Positions 1-6,806 are shown, counted from the stretch's first letter. The stretch: DNA of 33,408 bases from Candidatus Kerfeldbacteria bacterium RIFCSPHIGHO2_12_FULL_48_17 (GCA_001818775.1 MHKD01000009.1:1-33408), one strand, 5' to 3'. The notes: a model not told the origin generated them from the letters alone. A program made the numbers and translations.

Positions 1-96
1 TCTTTTTATTTTTATACAGCCGGGATTCGGGCAGATGGGCTCGTGAATCCGGTTTCCCACAATTTACATGGCGGGAATTGTAAATAAATTAACCAT

Positions 97-561
97 ATGA
101 ATATTTTTACAAATAAAAATCGTGTACTCATAATTATACTTTGCGTATTTGCCTTTATAGAACTTATAGGGCTTTTTTATATGCAATTTTTCAGAAGCTT
201 TGATCATCAAGATGTAAAGAAAAATAACGATTTTCAATACAGAGAAACCTTGACATGTCACGTTATTCATACGACGCGTACTCGTGGTGGTCTTTATTTA
301 CCGTATTATGATGAAAAAACATTTGTACTAACAAAACTCAATACAGATACACCTGAATTTTTACGTGCAGAAGGTCAAACATGGGGAAAGTATAATCAAA
401 AATACGATGGAGAAGGCTATATAACCCTAGAGATGGAGTCGTCTTGGGATTCAGATGTAATCGGTCTCAATAAGGATACTGGAACGTTTGTCCGTACCAT
501 GCAAGGTATCGAGGGTGGAAAATTTCAATATGCTATTGCTCAGAAGGGGTACTGTGAATAA
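97..561 (+). CDS. Membrane-anchored protein, duplicated family, copy 1
   Basis: Protein of 154 aa that I do not recognise. Residues 9-31 form one hydrophobic segment after a short basic N-terminus, so the rest (about 32-154) is probably outside the membrane. Two cysteines lie in the outer part, one near residue 52 (TCHVIH) and one at the penultimate position. A second copy lies at 5503-5967 with 7 amino-acid differences. There is no Shine-Dalgarno site. The ATG overlaps the stop of a tiny reading frame (68-100) as ATGA, so translation may depend on coupling. The gene opens the repeat-bounded accessory region, and a truncated copy of the intergenic repeat follows its stop codon at once. Function unknown. 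Confidence 0.8.
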   Translation: MNIFTNKNRVLIIILCVFAFIELIGLFYMQFFRSFDHQDVKKNNDFQYRETLTCHVIHTTRTRGGLYLPYYDEKTFVLTKLNTDTPEFLRAEGQTWGKYNQKYDGEGYITLEMESSWDSDVIGLNKDTGTFVRTMQGIEGGKFQYAIAQKGYCE

Positions 562-590
562 AAAATCGACAACCTCGTTAAAGAACAACC
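561..590 (+). repeat. Truncated 5' arm of the intergenic repeat module
   Basis: AAAATCGACAACCTCGTTAAA here matches the first part of the full modules at 1111, 3121 and 5085, then diverges after about 20 bases. It begins directly after the stop of the 97-561 gene. The second copy of that gene (stop at 5967) lacks it, so it belongs to the junction and not to the gene. Confidence 0.6.
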
Positions 591-611
591 TGTATTGATT
601 GAACCTTGCTC

Positions 612-658
612 GAGTGAGGAGATGCTATGGTACAATAAACATATCATCTCCTCCACTC
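612..658 (+). promoter_or_regulatory. Inverted repeat enclosing a -10 box
   Basis: GAGTGAGGAGATG at 612-624 and CATCTCCTCCACTC at 645-658 are complementary apart from one inserted base. The 20-nt centre holds TATGGTACAATAAAC, a good -10 (TACAAT, 631-636) for the gene starting at 682. The arms could be an operator that clamps the promoter or a hairpin. No T-run follows, so a terminator is less likely. Confidence 0.5.
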
Positions 659-681
659 CTTTATAACGTTAACATATTTTT

Positions 682-1110
682 ATGTACAAAAAAATAATTG
701 CACCTTTCGTCTATGGTATTTTTTTAATCGTAACTTTTTTTATTTATTTAGTGGTTATTGGATTTCTTGAAACCAATTTCGGTTTAGATAGTACGGCAGA
801 TAGTTACATATTTGTTGCCGGACTCCTGTTTCTTTTTATCGGGGGAATATGTTTGTATGGAGGCAACGTTTTTTCCTTTCGATCGGAGGACATAAAAACA
901 ATTTCTTTCACCGCTCATTTTCGGCAGAGCGCCGTCTGTTATGTGTTCCTCGCTCTAGAAGTAGCGGGGCTTATTATTCAATGGTATCAAAAGAGACTCG
1001 GTTTGGATCACACGCTTTTGACAGGTCTTGTATACCTCACGATATTTGCGATTGTGGCCAATGGTTTGTATCTCGCGCTCCGAAAACATTTTTCCGGAAA
1101 GGTAAAATAA
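682..1110 (+). CDS. Small integral membrane protein
   Basis: Protein of 142 aa with four likely membrane helices at about residues 8-30, 42-62, 84-102 and 112-132. A short acidic loop lies after the first helix (ETNFGLDSTADS). No catalytic or binding motif is visible and I do not recognise the family. The start has no Shine-Dalgarno site. A promoter-like TACAAT sits about 45 bases upstream inside an inverted repeat (612-658). The gene ends exactly where the first full intergenic repeat module begins, as the last gene of its block. A longer reading frame in another phase (849-1352) runs through the repeat and looks like a shadow. Confidence 0.75.
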   Translation: MYKKIIAPFVYGIFLIVTFFIYLVVIGFLETNFGLDSTADSYIFVAGLLFLFIGGICLYGGNVFSFRSEDIKTISFTAHFRQSAVCYVFLALEVAGLIIQWYQKRLGLDHTLLTGLVYLTIFAIVANGLYLALRKHFSGKVK

Positions 1111-1192
1111 CAAAATCGACAACCTCGTTAAACAGTAGGGTAGCCTCTTCGGCTGCGCCGCCCCGCCAACCGCAACACACTCAACAAAAATC

Positions 1193-1218
1193 ATCGCGCT
1201 CAGTCGGCGATTTTTTTT
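1193..1218 (+). terminator. Rho-independent terminator in repeat copy A
   Basis: Arms ATCGC (1193-1197) and GCGAT (1207-1211) enclose a 9-base loop and run into eight consecutive T. It would end transcripts from the 682-1110 gene. Confidence 0.65.
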
Positions 1219-1294
1219 GCCCCACCTTAGCAAATACACACAGCCGTCGCTGTAGCGCCATCGTCCTCTGTGAGGGCTGTGTACAACTTTTCGC

Positions 1295-1322
1295 TTGTAT
1301 TTCGGCCTGTATTTGTTACGAT
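1295..1322 (+). promoter_or_regulatory. Promoter at 3' end of repeat copy A
   Basis: TTGTAT (-35), 16-bp spacer, TACGAT (-10). The same layout with the same 16-bp spacing occurs at the same place in copies B and C. It reads toward the ATPase gene at 1376. Confidence 0.6.
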
Positions 1323-1375
1323 GGATATGAATATTCTCAGGAACAAAGCTAATTTTTATGGGAGGAATACAGAAT

Positions 1376-2230
1376 ATGAAAACGATTATTGTTAAAAATG
1401 AAAAAAGTGATAATCTGATTGAACAGTTTATTGCTTTATACCTAACTCTCGTAGGCGTCAGTAAGAATGAAAAGGTGACATTTGATCTCACAGACACAGT
1501 CTGGCTCTACCCTATGGTAATCTTACCAATCGCATCATACATAATAAAAACAAAAAGTGAGTTTAAGAATAGTAAAAACGATAAAACAAAAGGATATTTA
1601 GACACAATAAAATTCCCTAAAGGGATAAATTCAATCAATGAGTTCAGTCTCAGAGCACAAACGCATAAAAACTATGTACCGATCAGCGCGCTCGAACGCA
1701 ACAAAGGTCTGGAAAGAGAAAAACTGGAAACCATGTTTTCCGAAATGATGATCAAGTCATTAGGCTCCGTAAAAGGAGCTGAAAGTGCCATACTGTATCC
1801 GATTGGAGAATTGATAACAAATATATTTGAACACAGCAACGATGACTTGGGTCTTGTATTTGGCCAATACTATCCTAAAAAATCATTCTTAGATATTTGT
1901 ATCGTTGACTCAGGGAGAGGATTGCGGCGTGCCTACGCAGAAGATAAAAATATTCAGGTACGAGATGATGAGGCGATAAAAAAAGTCCTGGAGGGTGAAT
2001 CGATAAAGGCCGGAAAAGACCGCGGTTATGGTGTCTGGACATCCAAAAGAATGGTATGTGAAGCCCTGGGTGGCCAATTTATATTGATATCGGGATCAGC
2101 AGCATTTATAGCATCTCAAAAAAAACAGAAACTGCTAAATATGCCAAATTTCTACTGGGAAGGCGTAATCATCAGCTACAGGATACCAAAACCAGCACAT
2201 AAAATTGACATAACCCCATATTTGGAGTAA
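1376..2230 (+). CDS. GHKL-type ATPase with N-terminal STAS-like region
   Basis: Protein of 284 aa. The C-terminal half has a Bergerat-fold ATP site: N box ELITNIFEH with N149, G1 box VDSGRG at D178-G182, and G2 box GYG at 217-219, as in histidine kinases and anti-sigma kinases. No HisKA dimerisation helix or phospho-acceptor histidine is apparent, so it is not a typical sensor kinase. Residues about 35-60 (VTFDLTDTVWLYP) resemble the beta-alpha start of a STAS-like fold. I chose the ATG at 1376 over the one at 1358 because GGAGGA lies 8 bases upstream. The next gene is a stand-alone STAS-like protein, which suggests a kinase/partner switching pair. Its target is not visible. Confidence 0.8.
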   Translation: MKTIIVKNEKSDNLIEQFIALYLTLVGVSKNEKVTFDLTDTVWLYPMVILPIASYIIKTKSEFKNSKNDKTKGYLDTIKFPKGINSINEFSLRAQTHKNYVPISALERNKGLEREKLETMFSEMMIKSLGSVKGAESAILYPIGELITNIFEHSNDDLGLVFGQYYPKKSFLDICIVDSGRGLRRAYAEDKNIQVRDDEAIKKVLEGESIKAGKDRGYGVWTSKRMVCEALGGQFILISGSAAFIASQKKQKLLNMPNFYWEGVIISYRIPKPAHKIDITPYLE

Positions 2231-2250
2231 AATAGCGTGTCTGTTATAAT
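2222..2250 (+). promoter_or_regulatory. Promoter for the STAS-like gene
   Basis: TTGGAG, 17-bp spacer, TATAAT (2245-2250). The -35 overlaps the last codons of the ATPase gene, so the STAS-like gene has its own transcript start about 20 bases before its ATG. Confidence 0.65.
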
Positions 2251-2276
2251 TCATAAACAATCACCCATCAAAACCT

Positions 2277-2645
2277 ATGACTAAAAACGAAAAAAATAGC
2301 CTTCTCATTGCGACTGAAATAGCGAAAATAGTATCTTCGCGTGATTTAGTGAGGAGTCTAAAAAATAAAATAACCAGAATGAAAACAAAGGAGGTAAAAT
2401 TGGATTTCAGTGATGTTGAATTTGTTTCTCGATCAGCAGTTCATGAATTTTTATCACTGCGGAATCAGTTACAAAAAAAATCCTGGAAGAAAAAAAACAT
2501 AGAATTCACGAACACAAATGAGAGTGTTAAGGAAATGTTTAGAACAGTAGCAGCAAATATAGCCATACCAAAAAATAAAAGATTGTTGGAAAAAATCGAA
2601 AAAATCGACATCCAGACACTGATAAAAAAGACCTCCAACTCTTAA
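2277..2645 (+). CDS. STAS-like (DUF4325-type) protein
   Basis: Protein of 122 aa. Residues about 38-58 read VKLDFSDVEFVSRSAVHEFL, the pattern of the DUF4325 STAS-like family: a beta strand, then VxFxSxS at the start of a helix. The serines in SRSA sit where anti-anti-sigma factors carry their phosphorylation site. The C-terminal third is lysine-rich. The gene follows the GHKL ATPase by 46 bases and has its own TATAAT promoter. By analogy with SpoIIAB/SpoIIAA-like pairs the ATPase may bind or phosphorylate it, but that is an inference. No sigma factor gene is in the window. Confidence 0.7.
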   Translation: MTKNEKNSLLIATEIAKIVSSRDLVRSLKNKITRMKTKEVKLDFSDVEFVSRSAVHEFLSLRNQLQKKSWKKKNIEFTNTNESVKEMFRTVAANIAIPKNKRLLEKIEKIDIQTLIKKTSNS

Positions 2646-2699
2646 TTGAATAAAAAAATTAATTTCGATGTATTTTTACAGATAGATCATTCCTGAGTA

Positions 2700-2708
2700 T
2701 GTTATACT
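2700..2708 (+). promoter_or_regulatory. Extended -10 upstream of the metallopeptidase gene
   Basis: TGTTATACT is a TG-extended -10 box about 33 bases before the ATG at 2742. A clear -35 at normal distance is absent. Confidence 0.5.
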
Positions 2709-2741
2709 TTCAACATATAAAGATTCGATCTATTCTTTTTT

Positions 2742-3119
2742 ATGATCACCTATCAGTACAGCCCGACGAAAGACGTCACTGCGGCCTGGCAGACACTCAA
2801 AAATTGGCATTGGCTTCGTAAAAACAGGATGATATTTTTTCTGCCGACACCGGTTCGGTTTTTCAGACTTTTTTTCAGACAGCCACGGCCACTGCAGATA
2901 ACCTGCAAGGAAAATATTCAACTGTTTTGGGTATCATCGGGAACATGGGGAAGTTATGAATTACCGAATTCTATCTTTATTTGTCCATGGGGCATAAAAG
3001 ACATGAAGTCGGTTATCACGCATGAAATCGCTCACCTGAAACATGAAGATAACGCAGGCGGCCTATCGCACGAAGACAAAGAAAAATACATTGCATCGAG
3101 AATGACTGACAGATTATGA
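2742..3119 (+). CDS. Small HExxH zinc metallopeptidase-like protein
   Basis: Protein of 125 aa. HEIAHLKHE places the zinc motif HExxH at H94, E95 and H98. A third ligand could be one of the downstream acidic residues or H in GGLSHEDKE. The motif context (VITHEIAH) resembles ImmA/IrrE and other minimal gluzincins, though the protein is shorter than those. There is no signal peptide, and residues 28-50 are basic, aromatic and hydrophobic. The stop codon lies 1 base before repeat copy B, so the gene ends the ATPase/STAS-like block. A role cleaving a regulator released by that pair would fit the block but is speculation. Confidence 0.65.
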   Translation: MITYQYSPTKDVTAAWQTLKNWHWLRKNRMIFFLPTPVRFFRLFFRQPRPLQITCKENIQLFWVSSGTWGSYELPNSIFICPWGIKDMKSVITHEIAHLKHEDNAGGLSHEDKEKYIASRMTDRL

Positions 3120-3215
3120 GATGAAAGAAAGCCGTCGACAACCTCGTCAAACAGTACGGTTGCCTCTTCGGCCGCGCGCCGCGCCACCAACCAACAAAAA
3201 TTCGCGCCAAAAGTC

Positions 3216-3240
3216 ATCGCCGCCCAGCGGTGATTTTTAT
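3216..3240 (+). terminator. Rho-independent terminator in repeat copy B
   Basis: ATCGCCGC (3216-3223) pairs with GCGGTGAT (3227-3234) with one G-U, a 3-base loop, then TTTTTATTTTTG. Confidence 0.75.
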
Positions 3241-3300
3241 TTTTGCCCCCACCTTAGCCAATGCATAGAGCCGTCGCGACGGCTGTGGACAACTTTTTCC

Positions 3301-3328
3301 TTGCATTTGCGGAAAAACATGCTAGTCT
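3301..3328 (+). promoter_or_regulatory. Promoter at 3' end of repeat copy B
   Basis: TTGCAT, 16-bp spacer, TAGTCT with TG-like GC before it. It aligns with the promoters of copies A and C and would give a leader of about 45 bases before the 3379 ATG. Confidence 0.6.
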
Positions 3329-3378
3329 GAATATAGGATTGTTTTATTGATGGCACATTACATTACAAGGAGATTGCT

Positions 3379-4587
3379 ATGCGACAATATCGTATCGCAC
3401 AAGTATTTTTACTTCTGTCTTGTTTTCTTATGCTCGTGGCTGCGAGTTATGAACAAGATAGAAATCTATCGAAGGGTTTTCTCACGCAGTCGTTTGTAGA
3501 CCGATTTGATTCGGGAAATATCGTTGATTCTTTGCAGTTCCGCACCTTACCCTACATAACCGTTGAAGATGTTTGGGGTATGGTCAGTAAGTATCATCTC
3601 ACACTCGTTCGTATCGAAACCGACTACATGATGGGCGATAGAGAATGGTTTGATACTGTGTATTCTCCACAAGCTCGTTCTTCTCAAGAGCTCTATGAGG
3701 AAATTATACAGGCCAGAAGAGAAATATGGGGAAACATTTGTAAAGAGGATCCTTTATCTTCTGACGAAGAGACACAATATCAAGCAGGTATTGATTTTCT
3801 TCAGATGGCCGATGATGAAATCGACGCTCCTCAGATTTTTTCTGTATTTCTTGCAGGCACAAGGCCAGGCCTTCGAGCAGCAGTCAACACACTGGCGCAG
3901 GATCAAGATGTTCCTTATCTATCAGAAGTCATAAATCAATTCCTGATGAATGACGAACCACCACCTGTCACGACAGCAGCTGCTCCGGATAAAGAAAAAT
4001 GGCTGCCTGAGGACGGTTCTGTTGTTACAGGACCATCGTCAACTTCAGGCTACCGTTATGTCACCCAAACATTGCGTTGGGATGATAAAAGTGGTTTTGC
4101 CGCCTCGGGTCACTATTCCACCTACGAACATGAATTCTTCCTATATAACTATACAGGTGGTTCATATCAGGCAGGAACATACCTCAGCGCAGCATCTACC
4201 GCTTGGCCAGCTTGTTATCCAAACCTGAAATCATCTTCCCATAACTACCCCGCATCTGCCTACGCCTACCTCGATACCCGTCTCACCTACAAAGGTAGCT
4301 GTCCTTCGAGTTTCAACGAAGTTGAATTCACCCATGGACTGGTTTTTGCTTCAAAAATCAGTGCTTGGACCAATTACAAAGTCACTATGACGGTTGCGAA
4401 TGGTAATACATCTACTGATGAATTTAAGCTTCAGGGAGATATTGGTTACTGCACATCATCGGCTTCTACTTGCGCCGCTAATCTTACCTGGGGCGTATAT
4501 TCTGAAAATCTTCACGAAAGAATAGAGCCTGATAGTTCAGGAGTGTGGAATAAAACCGTTCCAGGAACCAAATATTGGACAGAATAA
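3379..4587 (+). CDS. Secreted protein of unknown family
   Basis: Protein of 402 aa with a signal peptide (basic start MRQYR, hydrophobic residues 7-22, likely cleavage near AAS/YEQ). Residues about 30-190 are mainly helical and acidic. After a proline/alanine linker (DEPPPVTTAAAPDK, about 194-207) comes a beta-rich domain of about 190 aa with many Tyr, Ser, Thr and Trp and several cysteines (ACYPN, GSCPS, GYCTS, TCAAN) that could form disulfides outside the cell. AAGGAG lies 7 bases before the ATG, one of the few good ribosome sites in this region. It is preceded by repeat copy B and its promoter. I do not recognise either domain. An adhesin-like or matrix role is possible. Confidence 0.75.
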   Translation: MRQYRIAQVFLLLSCFLMLVAASYEQDRNLSKGFLTQSFVDRFDSGNIVDSLQFRTLPYITVEDVWGMVSKYHLTLVRIETDYMMGDREWFDTVYSPQARSSQELYEEIIQARREIWGNICKEDPLSSDEETQYQAGIDFLQMADDEIDAPQIFSVFLAGTRPGLRAAVNTLAQDQDVPYLSEVINQFLMNDEPPPVTTAAAPDKEKWLPEDGSVVTGPSSTSGYRYVTQTLRWDDKSGFAASGHYSTYEHEFFLYNYTGGSYQAGTYLSAASTAWPACYPNLKSSSHNYPASAYAYLDTRLTYKGSCPSSFNEVEFTHGLVFASKISAWTNYKVTMTVANGNTSTDEFKLQGDIGYCTSSASTCAANLTWGVYSENLHERIEPDSSGVWNKTVPGTKYWTE

Positions 4588-4670
4588 TCGTTCTTTTTTC
4601 CTTCCGCTACTTTCTTCTGGGTCACCATTGTTTTTATCATTAACTTTGGTGGCCTTTTTCCCTTTTACGC

Positions 4671-4676
4671 TATAAT
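4671..4676 (+). promoter_or_regulatory. -10 box for the 4721 gene
   Basis: CGCTATAATAAAG contains a consensus TATAAT 45 bases before the next ATG. No convincing -35 was found at 16-18 bases. The 4588-4720 gap holds nothing else I can support. Confidence 0.45.
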
Positions 4677-4720
4677 AAAGTTATTAAGTAATTTTTAAGA
4701 GGCTTTAAATATTTTTCCAT

Positions 4721-5074
4721 ATGTCGGGTATAAAAAATAAAAAAGTTTTATTCATTCTTGGCGGAATTTTACTGCTAGTCGTGATTTTGTTATTTTTAAC
4801 CATCGCAAAACACAAAACGGTTACTACGTTGCTATACTGTACTGATCATGGAATTAAGACGAGTCAAGGGCAGTTTTATTTTGTGCCAAATTTGGGACGT
4901 GAGCCGTTCCTCATTTTGATTCGTGATCAAAACGGTCAGGCTTCCGATTCCTTATCTTCGCACCAGTTGTGTGACTCAGGCAAAGAATCAGCGGAATTTC
5001 GATCGCGTATTATCGCGGTCGAGAGTAATTGGTTGGGATTTTTAACGGGTGTTTATATTGGTAAAGAAAATTAA
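4721..5074 (+). CDS. Small membrane-anchored protein
   Basis: Protein of 117 aa with a basic N-terminus (KNKK) and one membrane segment at about 9-29. The remaining 85 residues are probably extracytoplasmic and contain two cysteines (LLYCTD and HQLCDS) that could pair. The layout resembles the duplicated 154-aa proteins (97 and 5503): an N-terminal anchor followed by a small outer domain. No clear sequence match to them is visible. There is no Shine-Dalgarno site. The gene ends 10 bases before repeat copy C. Function unknown. Confidence 0.7.
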   Translation: MSGIKNKKVLFILGGILLLVVILLFLTIAKHKTVTTLLYCTDHGIKTSQGQFYFVPNLGREPFLILIRDQNGQASDSLSSHQLCDSGKESAEFRSRIIAVESNWLGFLTGVYIGKEN

Positions 5075-5084
5075 AATCAACGGT

Positions 5085-5340
5085 GACAAAAAGAAAGCCA
5101 TCGACAACCTCGTCAAACAGTACGGTCGCCTCTTCAGCCGCGCGCCGCACCGCCAACCGCGAGGCGCCGCAACACACCAAGGCCAACCAACAAAACCCAC
5201 AACCAAAAAGTCATCGCACACGGCGGTAATTTTTATTTTTGCCCTATCTTAGCAAAATCATACAGCCGTCGCGACGGCCTGTCCTCTGTGAGGGCTGTGG
5301 ACAACTTTTCCCTTGCTATCCGTAACACATTTGCTACCAT
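5085..5340 (+). repeat. Intergenic repeat module, copy C
   Basis: The longest copy. It has AAAGAAAGCCATCGACAACC, then a GC-rich part with an extra insert rich in CCAACC/AACACACC, a weak hairpin followed by TTTTTATTTTTG (to about 5241), TATCTTAGCAAAATCA, the 14-bp palindrome GCCGTCGCGACGGC (5265-5278), CCTCTGTGAGGGCTGTGGAC as in copy A, and a promoter. The first part lies in an open frame (K-K-A-I-D-N-L-V-K-Q-Y-G-R-L-F), which suggests that the module contains a gene 3' end. Confidence 0.8.
5313..5340 (+). promoter_or_regulatory. Promoter at 3' end of repeat copy C
   Basis: TTGCTA, 16-bp spacer, TACCAT preceded by TG. Same position and spacing as in copies A and B. It would drive the 5441-5967 leader and gene. 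Confidence 0.55.
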
Positions 5341-5440
5341 AAAAACAGATAGAGCGTCGCTATCATACGCTCATTGATAATAAACATATTACTCTAAACT
5401 TCATCACCCGGTGAAAATTTAGAAAGAAATGGAGAAAAGC

Positions 5441-5506
5441 ATGAAACGATCAATATGGTTATCTTGCATTTTTACTGCACTTATCATAACTAAATTAAGC
5501 ATATGA
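5441..5506 (+). CDS. Short leader reading frame (21 aa) coupled to the next gene
   Basis: ATG preceded by GGAGAAAAGC, a clear ribosome site, encodes a 21-residue signal-like hydrophobic peptide beginning MKRSIWLS and ending in TKLSI. Its TGA overlaps the ATG of the 5503 gene as ATGA. The last codons lie inside the duplicated DNA: copy 1 has a 10-codon equivalent (68-100) ending NKLTI. It may be a coupling leader or the stump of a gene cut by the insertion of the duplicated segment. Confidence 0.45.
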   Translation: MKRSIWLSCIFTALIITKLSI

Positions 5507-5967
5507 ATATTTTTACAAATAAAAATCGTGTACTCATAATTATACTTTGCGTATTTGTCTTTATAGAACTTATAGGGCTTTTTTATATGCAATTTTTTAG
5601 AAGCTTTGATCATCAAGATGTAAAGAAAAATAACGACTTTCAATACAGAGAAACCTTGATGTGTCACGTTATTCATACAACACGTACTCGTGGTGGTCTT
5701 TATTTACCGTATTATGATGAAAAAACATTTGTACTAACAAAACTCAATACAGACACACCTGAATTTTTACGTGCAGAAGGTCAAACATGGGGAAAATATA
5801 ATAAAAAATACGATGGAGAAGGCTATATAACCCTAGAGATGGAGTCGTCTTGGGATTCAGATGTGATCGGTATAAATAAAACGGCAGGAACCTTTGTAAG
5901 AACTATTCAAGGTATTGAGGGAGGAAAATTTCAGTATGCCATTGCTCAGAAGGGGTACTGTGAATAA
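5503..5967 (+). CDS. Membrane-anchored protein, duplicated family, copy 2
   Basis: Protein of 154 aa, the paralogue of 97-561 with the same single N-terminal membrane segment and outer domain. It differs at 7 residues, mostly near the C-terminus (GINKTAGTFVRTI versus GLNKDTGTFVRTM). The DNA is about 97 percent identical over the first 350-370 bases but only about 80 percent identical over the last 107, so the two copies have a mosaic history. The similarity starts a few bases upstream of the ATG and stops at the TAA. Unlike copy 1 it is followed by a different gene (6008) and has a strongly initiated leader upstream. Function unknown. Confidence 0.8.
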   Translation: MNIFTNKNRVLIIILCVFVFIELIGLFYMQFFRSFDHQDVKKNNDFQYRETLMCHVIHTTRTRGGLYLPYYDEKTFVLTKLNTDTPEFLRAEGQTWGKYNKKYDGEGYITLEMESSWDSDVIGINKTAGTFVRTIQGIEGGKFQYAIAQKGYCE

Positions 5968-6007
5968 TTTTGGTTTAACGTGCTATACATGCTTGTGTAA
6001 ATATTTT

Positions 6008-6760
6008 ATGTTTATAGCCTTCATAGTTTTCGACATTTTTATTCTCATCGGTTACTTTTCAGCCTACTTTATCAAAGTAGATTTTTTCATATTCAGAATT
6101 TTTTGGGGCGTGTATCAACTTCCGATCATGATTCCAAGTTTCCTCATCGAGAGCGGGAAAGATGATACCATGTATATCGCGGTCCTGACACTTCTGATTA
6201 TTTTTCTTTCTGTAGTTACGGCTTTGCATATTTGGTTTATGTATAAACTGCGAAAGCAAAAAAATTTTGTCTCTGTTTTGGCAACCAGTCTGGCGCTGTT
6301 TATAGTTTCATTTCTTGTTATTCCGCACAAAACCATAGAGTACACGGGTTTCTCTTCCGAGTGGCGAGTCCAGCGCGTCACAACCAGGCGGACAGAAACA
6401 AATAATCCTTTCAAAAATTATTATTACTGGGGCGGTGAAAAACTTTCTTTAGGGCCTTCATATAGATTTCAGGGCTGGTCATCGTCGGATGAATTTATAT
6501 TTTCAGATAAGGAGCGTGCCTATGTTTATGCCGCGGGGCAAGAAAAATTCGTGAATCAAGACGCCTCAGATAACAATCTCAGTGCGAATACGTCACAGCC
6601 GGCACAGACACTCGACAAGGAGCTCAGGAATCAGGCAGCCCAACAAGGTGTCCTCGTGGGCGATGTCATGGTTTCGCCTGACGCGTCCATGATAATGGTA
6701 AGTGTTGGCGCTAGCCATGGTTCGGCTCCTCAGGAAGTTTTTTTGCTCAAGAAGAAATAA
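6008..6760 (+). CDS. Membrane protein with C-terminal extracytoplasmic domain
   Basis: About 250 aa from the ATG at 6008. The open frame extends upstream into the 3' end of the 5503 gene, but that part looks like overlap. TATACA about 25 bases upstream suits this start. Likely membrane helices lie at about residues 1-24, 27-50, 57-80 and 93-112. The C-terminal 135 residues are hydrophilic and include a Gln/Asn/Ala-rich stretch (LSANTSQPAQTLDKELRNQ) and a final repeat-like VSPDASMIMVSVG. No known motif is seen. It is the last gene of the cassette-like region before the strand switch. Confidence 0.65.
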   Translation: MFIAFIVFDIFILIGYFSAYFIKVDFFIFRIFWGVYQLPIMIPSFLIESGKDDTMYIAVLTLLIIFLSVVTALHIWFMYKLRKQKNFVSVLATSLALFIVSFLVIPHKTIEYTGFSSEWRVQRVTTRRTETNNPFKNYYYWGGEKLSLGPSYRFQGWSSSDEFIFSDKERAYVYAAGQEKFVNQDASDNNLSANTSQPAQTLDKELRNQAAQQGVLVGDVMVSPDASMIMVSVGASHGSAPQEVFLLKKK

Positions 6761-6763
6761 CAC

Positions 6764-6806
6764 GATCGATAGCCTGCAAAACTGAAGTAGCCTTCTTGGC
6801 CAAAAG
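6764..6806 (+). repeat. Decayed intergenic repeat arm
   Basis: GATCGATAGCCTGCAAAACT followed by GAAGTAGCCTTCTTGGCC aligns with the start of copy A (TCGACAACCT, AAACAGTA, TAGCCTCTTCGGC) with several substitutions and small gaps. It lies just after the stop of the 6008 gene, at the boundary with the - strand genes. No terminator hairpin remains. Confidence 0.45.

Larger units (their letters stand above)
1111..1322 (+). repeat. Intergenic repeat module, copy A
   Basis: First of three full copies (A, B at 3121, C at 5085). In order it holds the shared arm ATCGACAACCTCGT, a GC-rich stretch with TAGCCTCTTCGGC, a hairpin with ATCGC/GCGAT arms (1193-1211) followed by eight T, the phrase CACCTTAGCAAAT, a dyad CAGCC...GGCTG spanning about 1241-1280, GTGTACAACTTTT, and a promoter (1295-1322). 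It ends one gene block and starts the next. Confidence 0.8.
3121..3328 (+). repeat. Intergenic repeat module, copy B
   Basis: It has the arm GTCGACAACCTCGTCAAACA, GCCTCTTCGGCCGCGCGCC, a terminator hairpin (3216-3240), CACCTTAGC, the perfect 16-bp palindrome AGCCGTCGCGACGGCT (3269-3284), TGTGGACAACTTTTTCC, and a promoter (3301-3328). Its first part shares AAAGAAAGCC with copy C and reads as codons for A-V-D-N-L-V-K-Q-Y-G, a possible scar of a lost gene end. It separates the metallopeptidase from the secreted protein at 3379. Confidence 0.8.

Noticed and set aside
955-1497. 180-codon - strand frame and 167-codon + frame (849-1352) over repeat copy A
   Set aside because: Both cross a terminator, a dyad and a promoter that are conserved as DNA in three copies; amino-acid content is not protein-like.
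3285-3293. DnaA box or replication origin at TGTGGACAA in the modules
   Set aside because: It is one base off the consensus, occurs singly per module, and no AT-rich unwinding region or replication gene is nearby.
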